Shown: positions 41,167 to 50,504 of the stretch, piece after piece
How the letters are laid out: the number at the start of each line of letters is the position of its first letter
Position numbering within the stretch: position 1 is the stretch's first letter
Source of the DNA: Marinobacter iranensis
GTDB taxonomy: Bacteria > Pseudomonadota > Gammaproteobacteria > Pseudomonadales > Oleiphilaceae
Assembly: GCF_029207565.1 (NCBI RefSeq)
Contig: NZ_JANCMW010000001.1
Location: forward strand, 124,001 to 188,000
DNA length: 64,000 bases
Direction of reading: 5' to 3'
Made by a program: the position numbers and the translations under genes
The notes under the pieces: generated by a model
Told to the model about the DNA's origin: nothing
Database searches by the model: none
What the model saw: only the letters and a program-made list of their open reading frames with translations

Positions 41167-43191
41167 ATGGCAAAGCATGATCTGGATCCCAATTACCTGG
41201 ATCCCAATTACGAGCCCGTAGTTAACCATTCCGGCAATAGACCTTTCCAGCAAGTTCTGTCGGCCCGTATGCAGCGCCGTACCGTCATGAAAGGCACCGT
41301 GGGCGCCGCCCTGGCCAGCGTGATGGGCTTGGGCCTGGCCGGTTGTGGCAGCGATGACGACGATGACAACGGCGCCTCCACAGGGGGAGATCCCGCCAAT
41401 ACGGATCTCGGGTTCAAGGCGGTTGCCGTATCCACCGCCAACGAAGTCGTTGTTCCAGAGGGCTACTCATCCCTGGCGTTCCTGGCCTGGGGTACCCCGA
41501 TTACCGGTTCCTATCCCGAGTACCAAGCCGACGGCACTAACACGGGTGCCGATCAGGAACAGCAGATGGGTATGCACCACGACGGTGTCCATTTCTTCCC
41601 GATTGACCAGAAGGCCGGTGGCAACAGCTCAACCGAAGGCCTCCTGGTGATGAACCATGAGTACATCAACCAGGACGCAATTCATGCCAGCGGGCCGACC
41701 AATGCCGGTGATAACGGTGGCGTCCGCCCGGCCGATGAGGTTCGCAAGGAGATTGCCGCCCATGGCGTATCGGTTGTTCACATCAAGCGCGACACCAACG
41801 GCACCTGGGACATCGTTTTCGGTAGCCCCTTTAATCGTCGCATTACCGGCAACACCGAAATGGACATTCGGGGCCCGGTTCGCAGCTATAGCAAGCTGAT
41901 CACCCAGTACAGCCCGGATGCGACAGAGACGCGTGGCACCCTGAACAACTGCGCGATGGGCCCAACGCCCTGGGGCACCTACCTGGCGGCCGAAGAAAAC
42001 TGGCATGGTTACTTTGCCAACGGTGATACAACTCAACCCCGTGAGCAAACACGTCATGGTGTTGGCAGTGCCACTCGCTATGACTGGGAACTGGCGGACA
42101 GCGGCGCGGACCAATACGTGCGTTTCAATGTCACGCCGACCGGAGCCTCTGCGACCGATGATTACCGCAACGAAGCCAACACCTATGGCTACATGGTCGA
42201 AATTGATCCGTTCACCCCGGAAAGCAAGCCCCAGAAACGCACCGCCCTTGGTCGTTTCGGCCATGAAGGCGTGATCTTTGCGCCGGCGAAGGAAGGCGAG
42301 CCGGTGGTGTGTTACTCCGGTGACGATTCCCGCTTCGAATACATCTACAAGTTTGTGTCTTCCCAGCCTTATTACTCCGCGACGGCTGGTGGTTACCTGC
42401 TGGACGAGGGAACCCTGTACGTGGCTCGCTTCAACGAGGACGGCTCCGGTGACTGGCTGGCGCTGGATCTGGACGACGCGGATTTCGCCAGCAAAGTTGC
42501 CGCTGCCGAAGGCACCATGGTGGGCGACATCCAGTTCGATGGCTTTGAGAACCAGGCTGATGTGCTGTTGAACACCCGTCTGGCGGCCGACATCGCCGGG
42601 GCAACTCCGATGGACCGTCCGGAGTGGGGCGCGGTGGATCCGAACACTGGAGAGGTATACTTCACCCTGACCAACAACACCCAGCGCACTGAAGACCAGG
42701 TCAATGCGGCCAACCCGAATGCCAACAACGCCACAGGACACATCATTCGCTGGACCGAACAGGGTAACGACCACTCCGCCACCAGCTTTGACTGGGACAT
42801 CTTTGTTTTCGCCGGAGATGAAAACACAGAAACCGTGGTTGACGGGCAGGTGATCGTTTCACTGACCGAAGACAACATGTTCAGCAGTCCCGATGGTCTT
42901 TGGTTCGATTATAACGGTCGTTTGTGGATCCAGACTGACAATGGTTATCTGAAGGAGACGTTCGGTAATGACATGATGCTGGCGGCAAACCCGGAGACCC
43001 GCGAAATCAAGCGTTTCTTCGTCGGCCCCCAGGGTTGTGAGGTGACGGGCGTTGTCTCCACCCCGGATGTGAAAACCATGTTCGTCAACATCCAACACCC
43101 GGACGGCAACTGGCCAAACGCGGCTGAGGATCGCCCCCGCGATGCCACCGTGATCGTTACCAAAGACGACGGAGGCGTGATCGGCGCCTGA
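41167..43191 (+). CDS. phoX: PhoX family alkaline phosphatase, Tat-exported lipoprotein
   Basis: A 674-residue PhoX/DUF839 protein. The N-terminal ~60 residues combine a twin-arginine motif (QRRTVMKG, about residues 37-44) and a lipobox (GLAGC), followed by an Asp run. The catalytic domain shows the family pattern: VVPEGYSSLAFLAWGTPI, GMHHDGVHFFPID, GLLVMNHEYINQDAIH, NNCAMGPTPWGTYLAAEENWHGYF, GRFGHEGVIFAP, VVCYSGDDSRFEYIYKFV, MDRPEWGAVDPNTGEVYFTLTNN and FSSPDGLWFDYNGRLWIQTD. PhoX enzymes use Fe and Ca and release phosphate from esters. A Pho box upstream predicts PhoB control. Residues 6-15 carry a perfect duplication, LDPNYLDPNY. Confidence 0.93.
   Translation: MAKHDLDPNYLDPNYEPVVNHSGNRPFQQVLSARMQRRTVMKGTVGAALASVMGLGLAGCGSDDDDDNGASTGGDPANTDLGFKAVAVSTANEVVVPEGYSSLAFLAWGTPITGSYPEYQADGTNTGADQEQQMGMHHDGVHFFPIDQKAGGNSSTEGLLVMNHEYINQDAIHASGPTNAGDNGGVRPADEVRKEIAAHGVSVVHIKRDTNGTWDIVFGSPFNRRITGNTEMDIRGPVRSYSKLITQYSPDATETRGTLNNCAMGPTPWGTYLAAEENWHGYFANGDTTQPREQTRHGVGSATRYDWELADSGADQYVRFNVTPTGASATDDYRNEANTYGYMVEIDPFTPESKPQKRTALGRFGHEGVIFAPAKEGEPVVCYSGDDSRFEYIYKFVSSQPYYSATAGGYLLDEGTLYVARFNEDGSGDWLALDLDDADFASKVAAAEGTMVGDIQFDGFENQADVLLNTRLAADIAGATPMDRPEWGAVDPNTGEVYFTLTNNTQRTEDQVNAANPNANNATGHIIRWTEQGNDHSATSFDWDIFVFAGDENTETVVDGQVIVSLTEDNMFSSPDGLWFDYNGRLWIQTDNGYLKETFGNDMMLAANPETREIKRFFVGPQGCEVTGVVSTPDVKTMFVNIQHPDGNWPNAAEDRPRDATVIVTKDDGGVIGA
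41182..41211 (+). repeat. Perfect 15-bp tandem duplication inside phoX
   Basis: CTGGATCCCAATTAC occurs twice head to tail (41182-41196 and 41197-41211), in frame, encoding LDPNY-LDPNY ahead of the Tat signal. Perfect identity suggests a recent slippage duplication. It lengthens the cytoplasmic leader only. Confidence 0.85.
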
Positions 43192-43220
43192 TACGGGCTC
43201 CCACACTCCCCCTGAACCAG

Positions 43221-43272
43221 GCCGCAACTCCGGATTCTTCCATCAGGATGTCTCCGGAGTTGCGGCTTTTTT
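43221..43272 (+). terminator. Rho-independent terminator of phoX
   Basis: Perfect 14-bp stem GCCGCAACTCCGGA / TCCGGAGTTGCGGC with an 18-base loop and a TTTTTT tract directly after, 29 bases past the phoX stop. Confidence 0.9.
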
Positions 43273-43413
43273 GTTTCAGTTTTGTCGCCATCGGCCGAAA
43301 AACAACTATTGGTGAACTAAAGTAGCAGTTATTAATACGGGTCATTTCTTTACTCTCACGAGTGATCGTCAATAAAAGATGTATTCATTAATAATGATAA
43401 TAACGAGGTGGCT

Positions 43414-45054
43414 ATGGGGTTACTCAGTCGGCCTGTTCTGTTTGTGGGGGTGTCGGTTGCCATTGTCGTCGCCATTGCGGCCGTGTTGGTGGCGCCGTTG
43501 ATAGGGCTGGATGTTACATCGGTCCTGGCGGGGCTCGTTGTTGGTCTGGCGCTGGCCACTGTCTATCTGGTTTTGCGCGTGCTGGAACCGGTAGAGCGCT
43601 CTCTCAAGCAGTTGAACGCAGGTGAATTGCCCGAAGACAGCCCTCTCGGAAAGCAGTGTGCGAGCCTTCTGGCGGATGCAAAAGCCGGCCGAGCCCTGGT
43701 GGAGACGCTGTCCGGCAGTGCTGACAAGAGCGCCATTTCAGCGGCCCAGGTGTCTTTCGCTGCCGATCAGTTAAAAGTGCGCCTGGACCGTCAGGTCAGC
43801 GAAACCGCCCAGATGGCGGAGTATGCCGGCCAGATTACGGAAAGTGTCCGTGAATCCGCCCAGCAGGCGACCGACGCCGCCACCATGGCCCTGCAAAATC
43901 GCCAGGTAAGCGTGGAAGGCCGTGAAGCACTGACATCGGCCATCGACAGTGTGCGCGCCGTGCACGAGCAGTCCAGCGAGAACCTGAGGCTGATCCAGGA
44001 ACTGAACGAAAAATCCAACAAGATCCAGGGGGTGACCACCACCATTCAGGGCATTGCGGAGCAAACCAACCTGCTTGCCCTGAACGCGGCCATCGAAGCG
44101 GCTCGCGCGGGTGACCAGGGCCGGGGGTTTGCGGTTGTTGCCGATGAAGTCAGGCAACTGGCGGGGCGAACAGCCCAGGCAACCGGAGAAGTGGCCGAAA
44201 CACTCCAGGAAATACGGTCTGACACGTCCCTGATTGTCTCGCGTATTGAAGATCTGGCGAAGAGTGTTGAGGCTGGCCTGGCATCCGTTGAGAGTGTGGG
44301 TGAGCGACTGGACCAGATTCGTGATCAGTCCGACCGGGTTCAGCAGCAAGTTGCCCGTATCGCCGAGATTGACCAGAACAATGAGCAGAGCCTGGAGCAG
44401 ATGTCGTCTGCCATTGAAACCGTTCGGGACCAGATCACCGAGAGCGATACCAGCGTCGCCTCCCTTGCCCAGCAGGCCTCAACCCTGATGGAGCTGGCGG
44501 AAGAGGCCAATGCCGCATTTGCCCTCAACAGCGATGAAAGTTATCACCGGTCCTTCTATGACCAGGCCAGGCAGGGGGCGGACCGTATTGGCAAGCTTTT
44601 CGAACAGGCCGTCCGTGACGGACAGCTGTCGGAAAACGCGCTCTTCGACAAGAAGAGAGAAGCCATACCGAATACCGATCCTCAGAAATACTCAAGCAGT
44701 TATGACCGTTTTACAGACCAGCAGCTCCCCTCGGTGCAGGAATCGGTAAAGTCCGCTCATCCTTCTATGGTGTATGCGATTGCCATAGCGCCGGATGGCT
44801 ATGTGCCCACCCATAACCGCGATTTCGCCCACGCCCCAACCGGCGATCCGAAAGTGGACCTGATGAAAAGCCGTAGCAAGCGGCTGTTCAACGATCGTAC
44901 CGGCGCCCGCTGTGGTAGCCATACCCAGAGTATGTTGCTGCAGACCTACCGGCGGGATACCGGGGAAATCATGCACGACCTGTCGGTGCCGATCTACGTG
45001 AACGGCAAGCATTGGGGTGGCTTCCGCCTGGGTTACAAACCGGACAGTCACTAG
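43414..45054 (+). CDS. Methyl-accepting chemotaxis protein with C-terminal sensor domain
   Basis: A 546-residue chemoreceptor starting at ATG 43414 (CGAGG five bases upstream; a GTG at 43408 is less likely). Two close N-terminal helices (about residues 8-52) leave almost no periplasmic loop. The signalling domain (about 100-370) has the hairpin tip [38 protein letters not shown]. The last ~170 residues form a C-terminal domain with [53 protein letters not shown] and [17 protein letters not shown], which reads like a Cache/PAS-type fold. The input is therefore probably cytoplasmic. Ligand unknown. Confidence 0.88.
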   Translation: MGLLSRPVLFVGVSVAIVVAIAAVLVAPLIGLDVTSVLAGLVVGLALATVYLVLRVLEPVERSLKQLNAGELPEDSPLGKQCASLLADAKAGRALVETLSGSADKSAISAAQVSFAADQLKVRLDRQVSETAQMAEYAGQITESVRESAQQATDAATMALQNRQVSVEGREALTSAIDSVRAVHEQSSENLRLIQELNEKSNKIQGVTTTIQGIAEQTNLLALNAAIEAARAGDQGRGFAVVADEVRQLAGRTAQATGEVAETLQEIRSDTSLIVSRIEDLAKSVEAGLASVESVGERLDQIRDQSDRVQQQVARIAEIDQNNEQSLEQMSSAIETVRDQITESDTSVASLAQQASTLMELAEEANAAFALNSDESYHRSFYDQARQGADRIGKLFEQAVRDGQLSENALFDKKREAIPNTDPQKYSSSYDRFTDQQLPSVQESVKSAHPSMVYAIAIAPDGYVPTHNRDFAHAPTGDPKVDLMKSRSKRLFNDRTGARCGSHTQSMLLQTYRRDTGEIMHDLSVPIYVNGKHWGGFRLGYKPDSH

Positions 45055-45119
45055 GTTTCTGCCATTTTCAGGCTCGGGTGCTGTGGTACACTTCAACTGT
45101 GCAGCAAGAGGAGAATCAG

Positions 45120-45491
45120 TTGTCCGAGCCTGAATACATTCCCGCCAACGCAGACCCCATTTCCCGCCGTGAAGAGCCTGGCCGAAACCTGGCTGTGCTG
45201 GTGTACATTCTGCAGGCGTTGTCGTTTTTTGTCGGGGGCCTTACCGGCCTGGTTGGCGTTATCATCAATTACGTCAAGCTGGATGACGTCCGCAACACCT
45301 GGATAGAGCCCCATTTCCGCTGGCAGATCCGCACCTTCTGGATTGGCCTGCTGTGGACCGTTATCGGCATCGTGACGACGCCCCTGATCATCGGCTGGTT
45401 TGTGTTGCTGGGGATATCCATCTGGATTATCTATCGCATTGTTAAAGGGGCGCTGGCCCTGAATGATGGAAAGCCCCCACAGGCCCACTAG
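45120..45491 (+). CDS. DUF4870-like small membrane protein
   Basis: A 123-residue protein with three predicted helices. No ATG is available; TTG 45120 follows AAGAGGAG at six bases, an excellent site, and gives MSEPEYIPANADPISRREEPGRNLAVLVYILQ. DUF4870-type features: LSFFVGGLTGLVGVIINYVK, HFRWQIRTFWIGLLW and IYRIVKGALALNDGKPP. Function unknown. Its 3' end overlaps the convergent MFS gene by 4 bases. Confidence 0.78.
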   Translation: MSEPEYIPANADPISRREEPGRNLAVLVYILQALSFFVGGLTGLVGVIINYVKLDDVRNTWIEPHFRWQIRTFWIGLLWTVIGIVTTPLIIGWFVLLGISIWIIYRIVKGALALNDGKPPQAH

Positions 45492-46831
45492 TCGCTGGTG
45501 ACCTCCCTGAGCCGGGTAGCGCTGATAGCACCGGCAAGCCCCATCAGCCCCAGGGTCAGTATGACGGCCACGTTGGAGATCATTGATACGAGAGCCGTCA
45601 GCCCGCCGGTTGCCAGCAGCAGGACACCGATCACGGTATTGCTGACGGAGGTGTAGTCGGTGCGCTTGTTGCCGCCGGCCATATCCACCAGGTAGGTCTT
45701 CCGCCCCAGTCGAACCCCTGCGTGCGCGATGCCCAGCACGAAAAACGCGGCCGGATAGAACCAGACGCTTGTGGTTGCTTCGCCGGCAAACAGGACGGTC
45801 AGGCCCACCGCAAGGCAGGTACCACTGGCGATAACGGCCCCGCGTATCATTACCTGCCGGCTGGAGCTGTCTGCCATCCAGCCCCATACACTCGCACTGA
45901 TTGAACTGGCCAGGCTGCTCGCCAGCAGGAACACGCCCAGCAGCCAACCGATGTCGGAATTTTTCTGCGCCAGCACCACAAAGTAGGGCGACGCCAGTGC
46001 CGAGCACAACAGCAGGGCACGGGTGATCACGAAATGCCGGAACGGTGGATCGTCCCGCAGCAGGGAAAGGCTTTTAAGCGCGTCCCTCAGTGCATTGCCA
46101 CCGCCGCCGGTTTCACCTTCGTATTCGTCTATCGACGCAAACAGCAGGCCGGCGATGACCCAGAGGCCGGCGGCCAGCAACAGCAACACGGTGTAGAAAA
46201 GCACACCAGGATCTCCCCGGTCCCAGAACAGCAACGCTGTCAGAACCACGGTGGCGGAGCCGCCAAGGGTGGAGGCCAGTCCCGACAGTCTGCCCCGGCG
46301 TTTCTTGGGTATGCATTTTCCCTGCACGTCTTTCATGGACACCGAACAGAATCCGCGGGCCAGGGAAAACAGGACCAGTGCGCCCACCACGCCAGCGCCT
46401 GCGGCGTAACCTTCCATGAACCACACGCTTGCGGCCATGCCTGCAACGCTGGCCGCCTGGCCAAAGCTGCCAAGGGTCCAGAACCACTTGCGCACAGGCT
46501 TGCGCCTGACCCAGGCCCCGATCACCATCTGCGGGATCATCGAGCCGGACTCCCGGATCGGTACCAGCCAGGCCACCAGGGCGGGTGCACCTATCGCGCT
46601 GAGAAGCCAGGCAAGGACCGTTTTCGGGCTGATCAGCAAGTCACCGAGCTTGGTCAGTACGTTACTGCCCAGGATCAGGAAAAAGTTGCGGGGTACTTCC
46701 TGGCACGCTTCGTCTGGGATATCGGTACAGGCCCGTACGTCTTCCTCGTTGGCAATAAGGCCGTAGATCTGATCGAGCGTGTCCTTCTGTTTCGCAGGCA
46801 AGGGGCCATCCTCCGGAGAAAGGGTACTCAA
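45488..46831 (-). CDS. MFS transporter
   Basis: A 447-residue major facilitator with about 12 helices and an unusual N-terminal soluble extension of ~45 residues (LDQIYGLIANEEDVRACTDIPDEACQEVPRNFF). Facilitator-like loops are visible (AWVRRKPVRKWFW, IPKKRRGRLSGLAS). Substrate unknown. It is on the same strand as, and 54 bases downstream of, the DUF1513 gene of the iron operon, so read-through is possible, but its function need not be iron-related. Confidence 0.8.
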   Translation of the reverse strand: MSTLSPEDGPLPAKQKDTLDQIYGLIANEEDVRACTDIPDEACQEVPRNFFLILGSNVLTKLGDLLISPKTVLAWLLSAIGAPALVAWLVPIRESGSMIPQMVIGAWVRRKPVRKWFWTLGSFGQAASVAGMAASVWFMEGYAAGAGVVGALVLFSLARGFCSVSMKDVQGKCIPKKRRGRLSGLASTLGGSATVVLTALLFWDRGDPGVLFYTVLLLLAAGLWVIAGLLFASIDEYEGETGGGGNALRDALKSLSLLRDDPPFRHFVITRALLLCSALASPYFVVLAQKNSDIGWLLGVFLLASSLASSISASVWGWMADSSSRQVMIRGAVIASGTCLAVGLTVLFAGEATTSVWFYPAAFFVLGIAHAGVRLGRKTYLVDMAGGNKRTDYTSVSNTVIGVLLLATGGLTALVSMISNVAVILTLGLMGLAGAISATRLREVTSD

Positions 46832-46885
46832 GGATACCAGTTACGACAGGTCTCCTTAAGACCGGAGAGCGGAGTGGCGGGAAAG

Positions 46886-48010
46886 TCAGACCAGGTGGTG
46901 GTCCCATTGGACAGGCAGTGTGGCGATGTCCTGTGGCTGATTGTCCCGGCCGAGGCGAACCAGTTTGCCGCGCCCCGATGAGACAAGAAAGTCACCACCT
47001 GCGAGTGCCTGGACGCCAGCGCAGTCCGGAATGGAAGCCCGTGCCAGCAACTCGCCGGTGAGGCCGTTGAAGACCACGGCGGTGCCACCCACGGGGGAGG
47101 CGGCCGCGACCAGGTCATTTTCCGGGTGGGCAATGACACTGGCAATGTAGTTGGCCAGGGCTTTTTGGGTGTCTTCGTCAAAGCGGATTTCCCGAAGCTT
47201 TCCACCCTCAAGCCGCGCAATAAGGGCCGGCGACTCGTACAGCGGCCCCTGATACTGGTACGCGACGTAAACCTGGCCGTTGGCACCGACACTCACGTGG
47301 CGGGAGCTCTGTTGGTGGTGGGCGGGGCTGAATCGACCCACTATAGCGCCGTTGTGGCGGTTCAGCAGGATCAGTGCAGGTCGCATGGTCTCCAGGTTCA
47401 GTTTGATGCGATCGTAGTCCGGGTGGGTCAGGATGCCGCCCAGCCCGATCACCAGGGTTTCCCCGTCTGGATGCAGGGTAAGCTCGTGGGGGCCGACACC
47501 GTTGAGTTCGAAGGTATGGACCCGCTGGTAATCCCGGTGTGCGTCGTAAACCGCAACTATGCCTTCGCCCTGTTCGTATCGGGTGGCGGTGGCATAGAGC
47601 CAGCGCCCGTCCGGTGAGAACACACCATGGCCGAAGAAATGCTCTCCGGGGACGGCCTCGACACGATGTGTTCTGGTGCCGATTTCGGAATCGAAGACGT
47701 AGAAGGACCATCCTGGCCGGCGTTCAAAGAAGAGCACCTGGGAACCGCCGGGGCGAGTGCAACCGCTGTGGCAGCGAGTATCAACGGGAGACTGCCAGAG
47801 GGGCTTGCCATTGCGGTCGATAGCGCTGACAGCGAACCGTCCATCGGACAGTCCAACCGCACCCACGTACCGGCCCGGGTCTGTGCCCGTTCTCCGAGGC
47901 AGCATGCTGCAACCGTGCAGCGTGGCCACCAGGCCACCGGCAAGGCCCGCTTTCAGCAGTTGTCGCCGATTAAGGAATGCGTCCCCGGGTTGCCTGTTGC
48001 CGTTTTCCAT
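46886..48010 (-). CDS. DUF1513 family Tat-exported protein (iron operon)
   Basis: A 374-residue protein with a twin-arginine signal (LNRRQLLKAGLAGGLVATLHGC), possibly a lipoprotein (Cys34). The mature part is a predicted beta-propeller: GLSDGRFAVSAIDRNGKPLWQ, RCHSGCTRPGGSQVLFFERRPGWSFYVFD, GEHFFGHGVFSPDGRWLYATA, GVGPHELTLHPDGETLVIGLGGI and SRHVSVGANGQVYVAYQYQGP. DUF1513 genes recur with imelysin and di-heme oxidoreductase genes in Fur-regulated clusters (as in Pseudomonas). Start and stop overlap the upstream imelysin gene by one base. Likely periplasmic; exact role unknown. Confidence 0.88.
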   Translation of the reverse strand: MENGNRQPGDAFLNRRQLLKAGLAGGLVATLHGCSMLPRRTGTDPGRYVGAVGLSDGRFAVSAIDRNGKPLWQSPVDTRCHSGCTRPGGSQVLFFERRPGWSFYVFDSEIGTRTHRVEAVPGEHFFGHGVFSPDGRWLYATATRYEQGEGIVAVYDAHRDYQRVHTFELNGVGPHELTLHPDGETLVIGLGGILTHPDYDRIKLNLETMRPALILLNRHNGAIVGRFSPAHHQQSSRHVSVGANGQVYVAYQYQGPLYESPALIARLEGGKLREIRFDEDTQKALANYIASVIAHPENDLVAAASPVGGTAVVFNGLTGELLARASIPDCAGVQALAGGDFLVSSGRGKLVRLGRDNQPQDIATLPVQWDHHLV

Positions 48011-49053
48011 CAGTCACCATCACTGGAATTGAAGCCACGGACCACGCCCAGCTCCACCGCTGCCTGGTCGTTGACCATCGTGGTCAGTTGGGAGACGTCG
48101 ACGTAAAAGCCCTGGAGCAGGGAAAAGGTCTCGTCCCTGGAGAGCAGTTCCGCCATGGGGCTATGCAGGTCGGGAAAGTGCTCCAGAACCTCGTCGAACT
48201 GCCTGCCGATACGTTGGCCCAGTTCCGGTTGGCTGCTGCTTTCAAGAAGTTGCTTCAGGCCAGGCAGGAAAGACTGCTTCAGGCCAAGAACGGTGGCTTC
48301 GGCTGTCTTCAGGCTGCTGCCACTCCGCCACGCATCGGCGGCGTAGATCGAGCGTTTGCCGTTTCCGCGAAGCCCCATGGGCTGGGCCAGCCTGCGTTCT
48401 TCCAGGATTTCCAGGGCTGTCATGCCAGCGCGAATGGTGGCGTCCCGGTACTGTTCAGTTGCCAGGTAATGCTTCCTGAACGACTGCCACTGTTCGCTGA
48501 GTTGCTTGCTGTTCGACTCGATATGCCCCGCCACCGCTGTTAGCAGACTGCAGGTTCCGGGGGCGGGCAGGGCATTGTTCCCGGTGTTCAGTTGCTCGTC
48601 GTACAGGAGGTATTCCAGCATCGGGAATCCCTGTACGGCAACGCCGGATTGGGCAATAACGTCAGCCGATATCGGATCTTCGCCAGTGAGCAGGTAACCA
48701 GCTTTTCGTGCAACGAGGTTTTTCGGGTCCGGCCAGAACTGGAATTGCCAGGCAAGGTTGTCGTTCTCGACCGGGCCGAAGTCCACAAAACGGACCTGTT
48801 GCCAGGCCAGGAACGCATCCAGCCAGGCGCGTTCCAGGGTGTCGCGTGAGCTCTGTTCCGGTGCGCTGCAGTAGTCTGCAGCGGCATGGGATAAGTCGCC
48901 GGCTCCGGTTGCCAGAGACTGGTAGCCCGCGAGGATGCCCCGGTGCCATTGTTCTTTCGCGTCGCCATTTGCGTCAGGCTGGCTGGCAGCCATGCCGGCG
49001 ATTGGAGCCAGTATCAGGGTGGCAACGCCAATGGCTTTCGTCATTGGTTGCAT
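48010..49053 (-). CDS. Imelysin family protein (second copy in operon)
   Basis: A 347-residue exported protein with signal peptide ATLILAPIAGMAASQ. Imelysin/M75-like helical pattern: ILAGYQSLATGAGDLSHAAADYC, RAWLDAFLAWQQVRFVDFGPVE and LAWQFQFWPDPKN. The region where imelysins carry GxHxxE here reads QGFPMLEYLLYDEQ, so the His is replaced by Pro. That is typical of the shorter imelysin paralogue found with DUF1513. Probably a periplasmic or lipid-bound iron-related protein; no peptidase activity should be assumed. Confidence 0.88.
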   Translation of the reverse strand: MQPMTKAIGVATLILAPIAGMAASQPDANGDAKEQWHRGILAGYQSLATGAGDLSHAAADYCSAPEQSSRDTLERAWLDAFLAWQQVRFVDFGPVENDNLAWQFQFWPDPKNLVARKAGYLLTGEDPISADVIAQSGVAVQGFPMLEYLLYDEQLNTGNNALPAPGTCSLLTAVAGHIESNSKQLSEQWQSFRKHYLATEQYRDATIRAGMTALEILEERRLAQPMGLRGNGKRSIYAADAWRSGSSLKTAEATVLGLKQSFLPGLKQLLESSSQPELGQRIGRQFDEVLEHFPDLHSPMAELLSRDETFSLLQGFYVDVSQLTTMVNDQAAVELGVVRGFNSSDGD

Positions 49054-49062
49054 GGCGTGTCC

Positions 49063-50481
49063 TCAGAGAGAATTCAGGAAATCCAGTAGTGCACTCCGTT
49101 CTTCGGCCGGCATCTGGCGGTAGCGTTCAGCTGCCGGGCCGGCTTCGCCACCGTGCCATAGCACGGCTTCTTCAAGCGTTCGCGCCCGCCCGTCATGGAG
49201 AAAACCGGACTGCGGATTGACCACCTGAGCCAGTCCGATACCCCAGAGCGGCGGTGTCCGCCATTCATTGCCATTGGCCAGGAACTCACCCCGGCCGTCG
49301 GCAAGGGCCGGGCCCATGTCGTGCAGGAGCAGGTCGGTGTAGGGCCAGATGGTCTGGTTGCTGAGGTCAGGGCGGTCCGCCGCCGTGCCTGTCTGGTGCC
49401 TGGGCGTATGACAGCCTGCGCAGCCCGTTTCATTGAACAGTTCTGCACCTTGCTGAACAGGTGCTGTATCAAGGTTGCGCCGGGCCGGTACGGCGAGGCT
49501 CTTGGCATAGAAGGTGATAAAGTTGGCCACCTTGTCGCTGACCTCCGGGTTGCCGCCGCTGGTGAAGTGGTCACAGCTTTGCTCGGGGGTACAATCAGTC
49601 GCCGGTTTGATGGTGGATGTCAGCCCCATATCCCCGGCAAACGCCCCCATGCTTTGCTGGTGGACGTTGGGCTCCGCGGCCTTCCAGCCGAATCGGCCAG
49701 GCACCGTTTGCTGGCTTTCCAGGTCCCAGACCTGGTTGAGTTTGCCGGAGATGCCGTCGTTGTCCGTGTCGTCGGGATCGGCAAGTGCTCTGAGATCATC
49801 GAGTGGAATGGCTTCCAACAGGCCCATGCCGATCATCTGCGGGGCCACCCGTGGAGATACCAGCAGGTCCTCTGGCAGAGGGCCATAGTTGGGGTTTTCG
49901 ATCCGGTAGACCGGTTTGCGCAATTCCACCTGGGCGCCGTCGGCAAGGGTCTCGGTCTGCGAGTCCCACTCGATCACCAGGTCGGCTTCTGGCCTGCCGG
50001 CGGGCAGGGCGGCGGTCTGCAACTGGCTTCCGTACACGGGGGCCGGCTTGAACCCGTGTGTTCGCAAAATCTCCGCGTCCTGTTCGGGGTCTGCCGGAAC
50101 GGCCAGGCGCAAAAACAATGAAATGGGTTTGTCGTCGGCGGCAGGCGGATGCCCACGGCCGTCCTTGATATGGCAGCCCTGGCACGAGTTAGTGTTGAAA
50201 AGCGGGCCCAGACCGTCCCGGGCGTCAGTGCTGGCGGGAGCCTCGACCCAGGGATTGCGGAAGAAGCTGTTGCCAACGCTGAAATCCAGGCGCCTGGTCA
50301 TGGAAAGGTTGGCTTGGGGCAGGGAATAGGCATTGTGGTCGAACTGCTCCACCGTGCCTTCGCCCCCCGTCATGGGTGTTGCCTGGATCGGGTATGGGGC
50401 CGGGGCAGCCGCCAGGACGAGGGCCGCTGCTACGGCCACTCCGGAAGACAAGAACAGCAGTAGCAGGGGGCGTCGGCGCAT
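49063..50481 (-). CDS. Di-heme oxidoreductase family protein (COG3488)
   Basis: A 472-residue exported protein (signal LLLLFLSSGVAVAAALVLAAAP) with two c-type heme sites: CQGCH in TNSCQGCHIKDGRGHPP (about residue 100) and CAGCH in TGCAGCHTPRH (about 355). Conserved DHOR family segments are RLDFSVGNSFFRNPWVEAP, GLGPLFNTNSC, DIGLTS-type AFAGDMGLTSTIK, TFYAKSLAVPARR and SGFLHDGRARTLEEAVLWHGGEA. This is the CcpA/MauG-related thiol-oxidoreductase-like group found in iron clusters, where it may oxidise Fe(II) or a partner. Sits between the two imelysin genes (9- and 23-base gaps). Confidence 0.9.
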   Translation of the reverse strand: MRRRPLLLLFLSSGVAVAAALVLAAAPAPYPIQATPMTGGEGTVEQFDHNAYSLPQANLSMTRRLDFSVGNSFFRNPWVEAPASTDARDGLGPLFNTNSCQGCHIKDGRGHPPAADDKPISLFLRLAVPADPEQDAEILRTHGFKPAPVYGSQLQTAALPAGRPEADLVIEWDSQTETLADGAQVELRKPVYRIENPNYGPLPEDLLVSPRVAPQMIGMGLLEAIPLDDLRALADPDDTDNDGISGKLNQVWDLESQQTVPGRFGWKAAEPNVHQQSMGAFAGDMGLTSTIKPATDCTPEQSCDHFTSGGNPEVSDKVANFITFYAKSLAVPARRNLDTAPVQQGAELFNETGCAGCHTPRHQTGTAADRPDLSNQTIWPYTDLLLHDMGPALADGRGEFLANGNEWRTPPLWGIGLAQVVNPQSGFLHDGRARTLEEAVLWHGGEAGPAAERYRQMPAEERSALLDFLNSL

Positions 50482-50504
50482 AGATCAGCAAAGGTTAAGT
50501 CAGT

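Noticed and set aside
41629..42774. Minus-strand ORF of 381 codons opposite phoX
   Set aside because: Antisense shadow of a well-supported gene; no ribosome site or family match.
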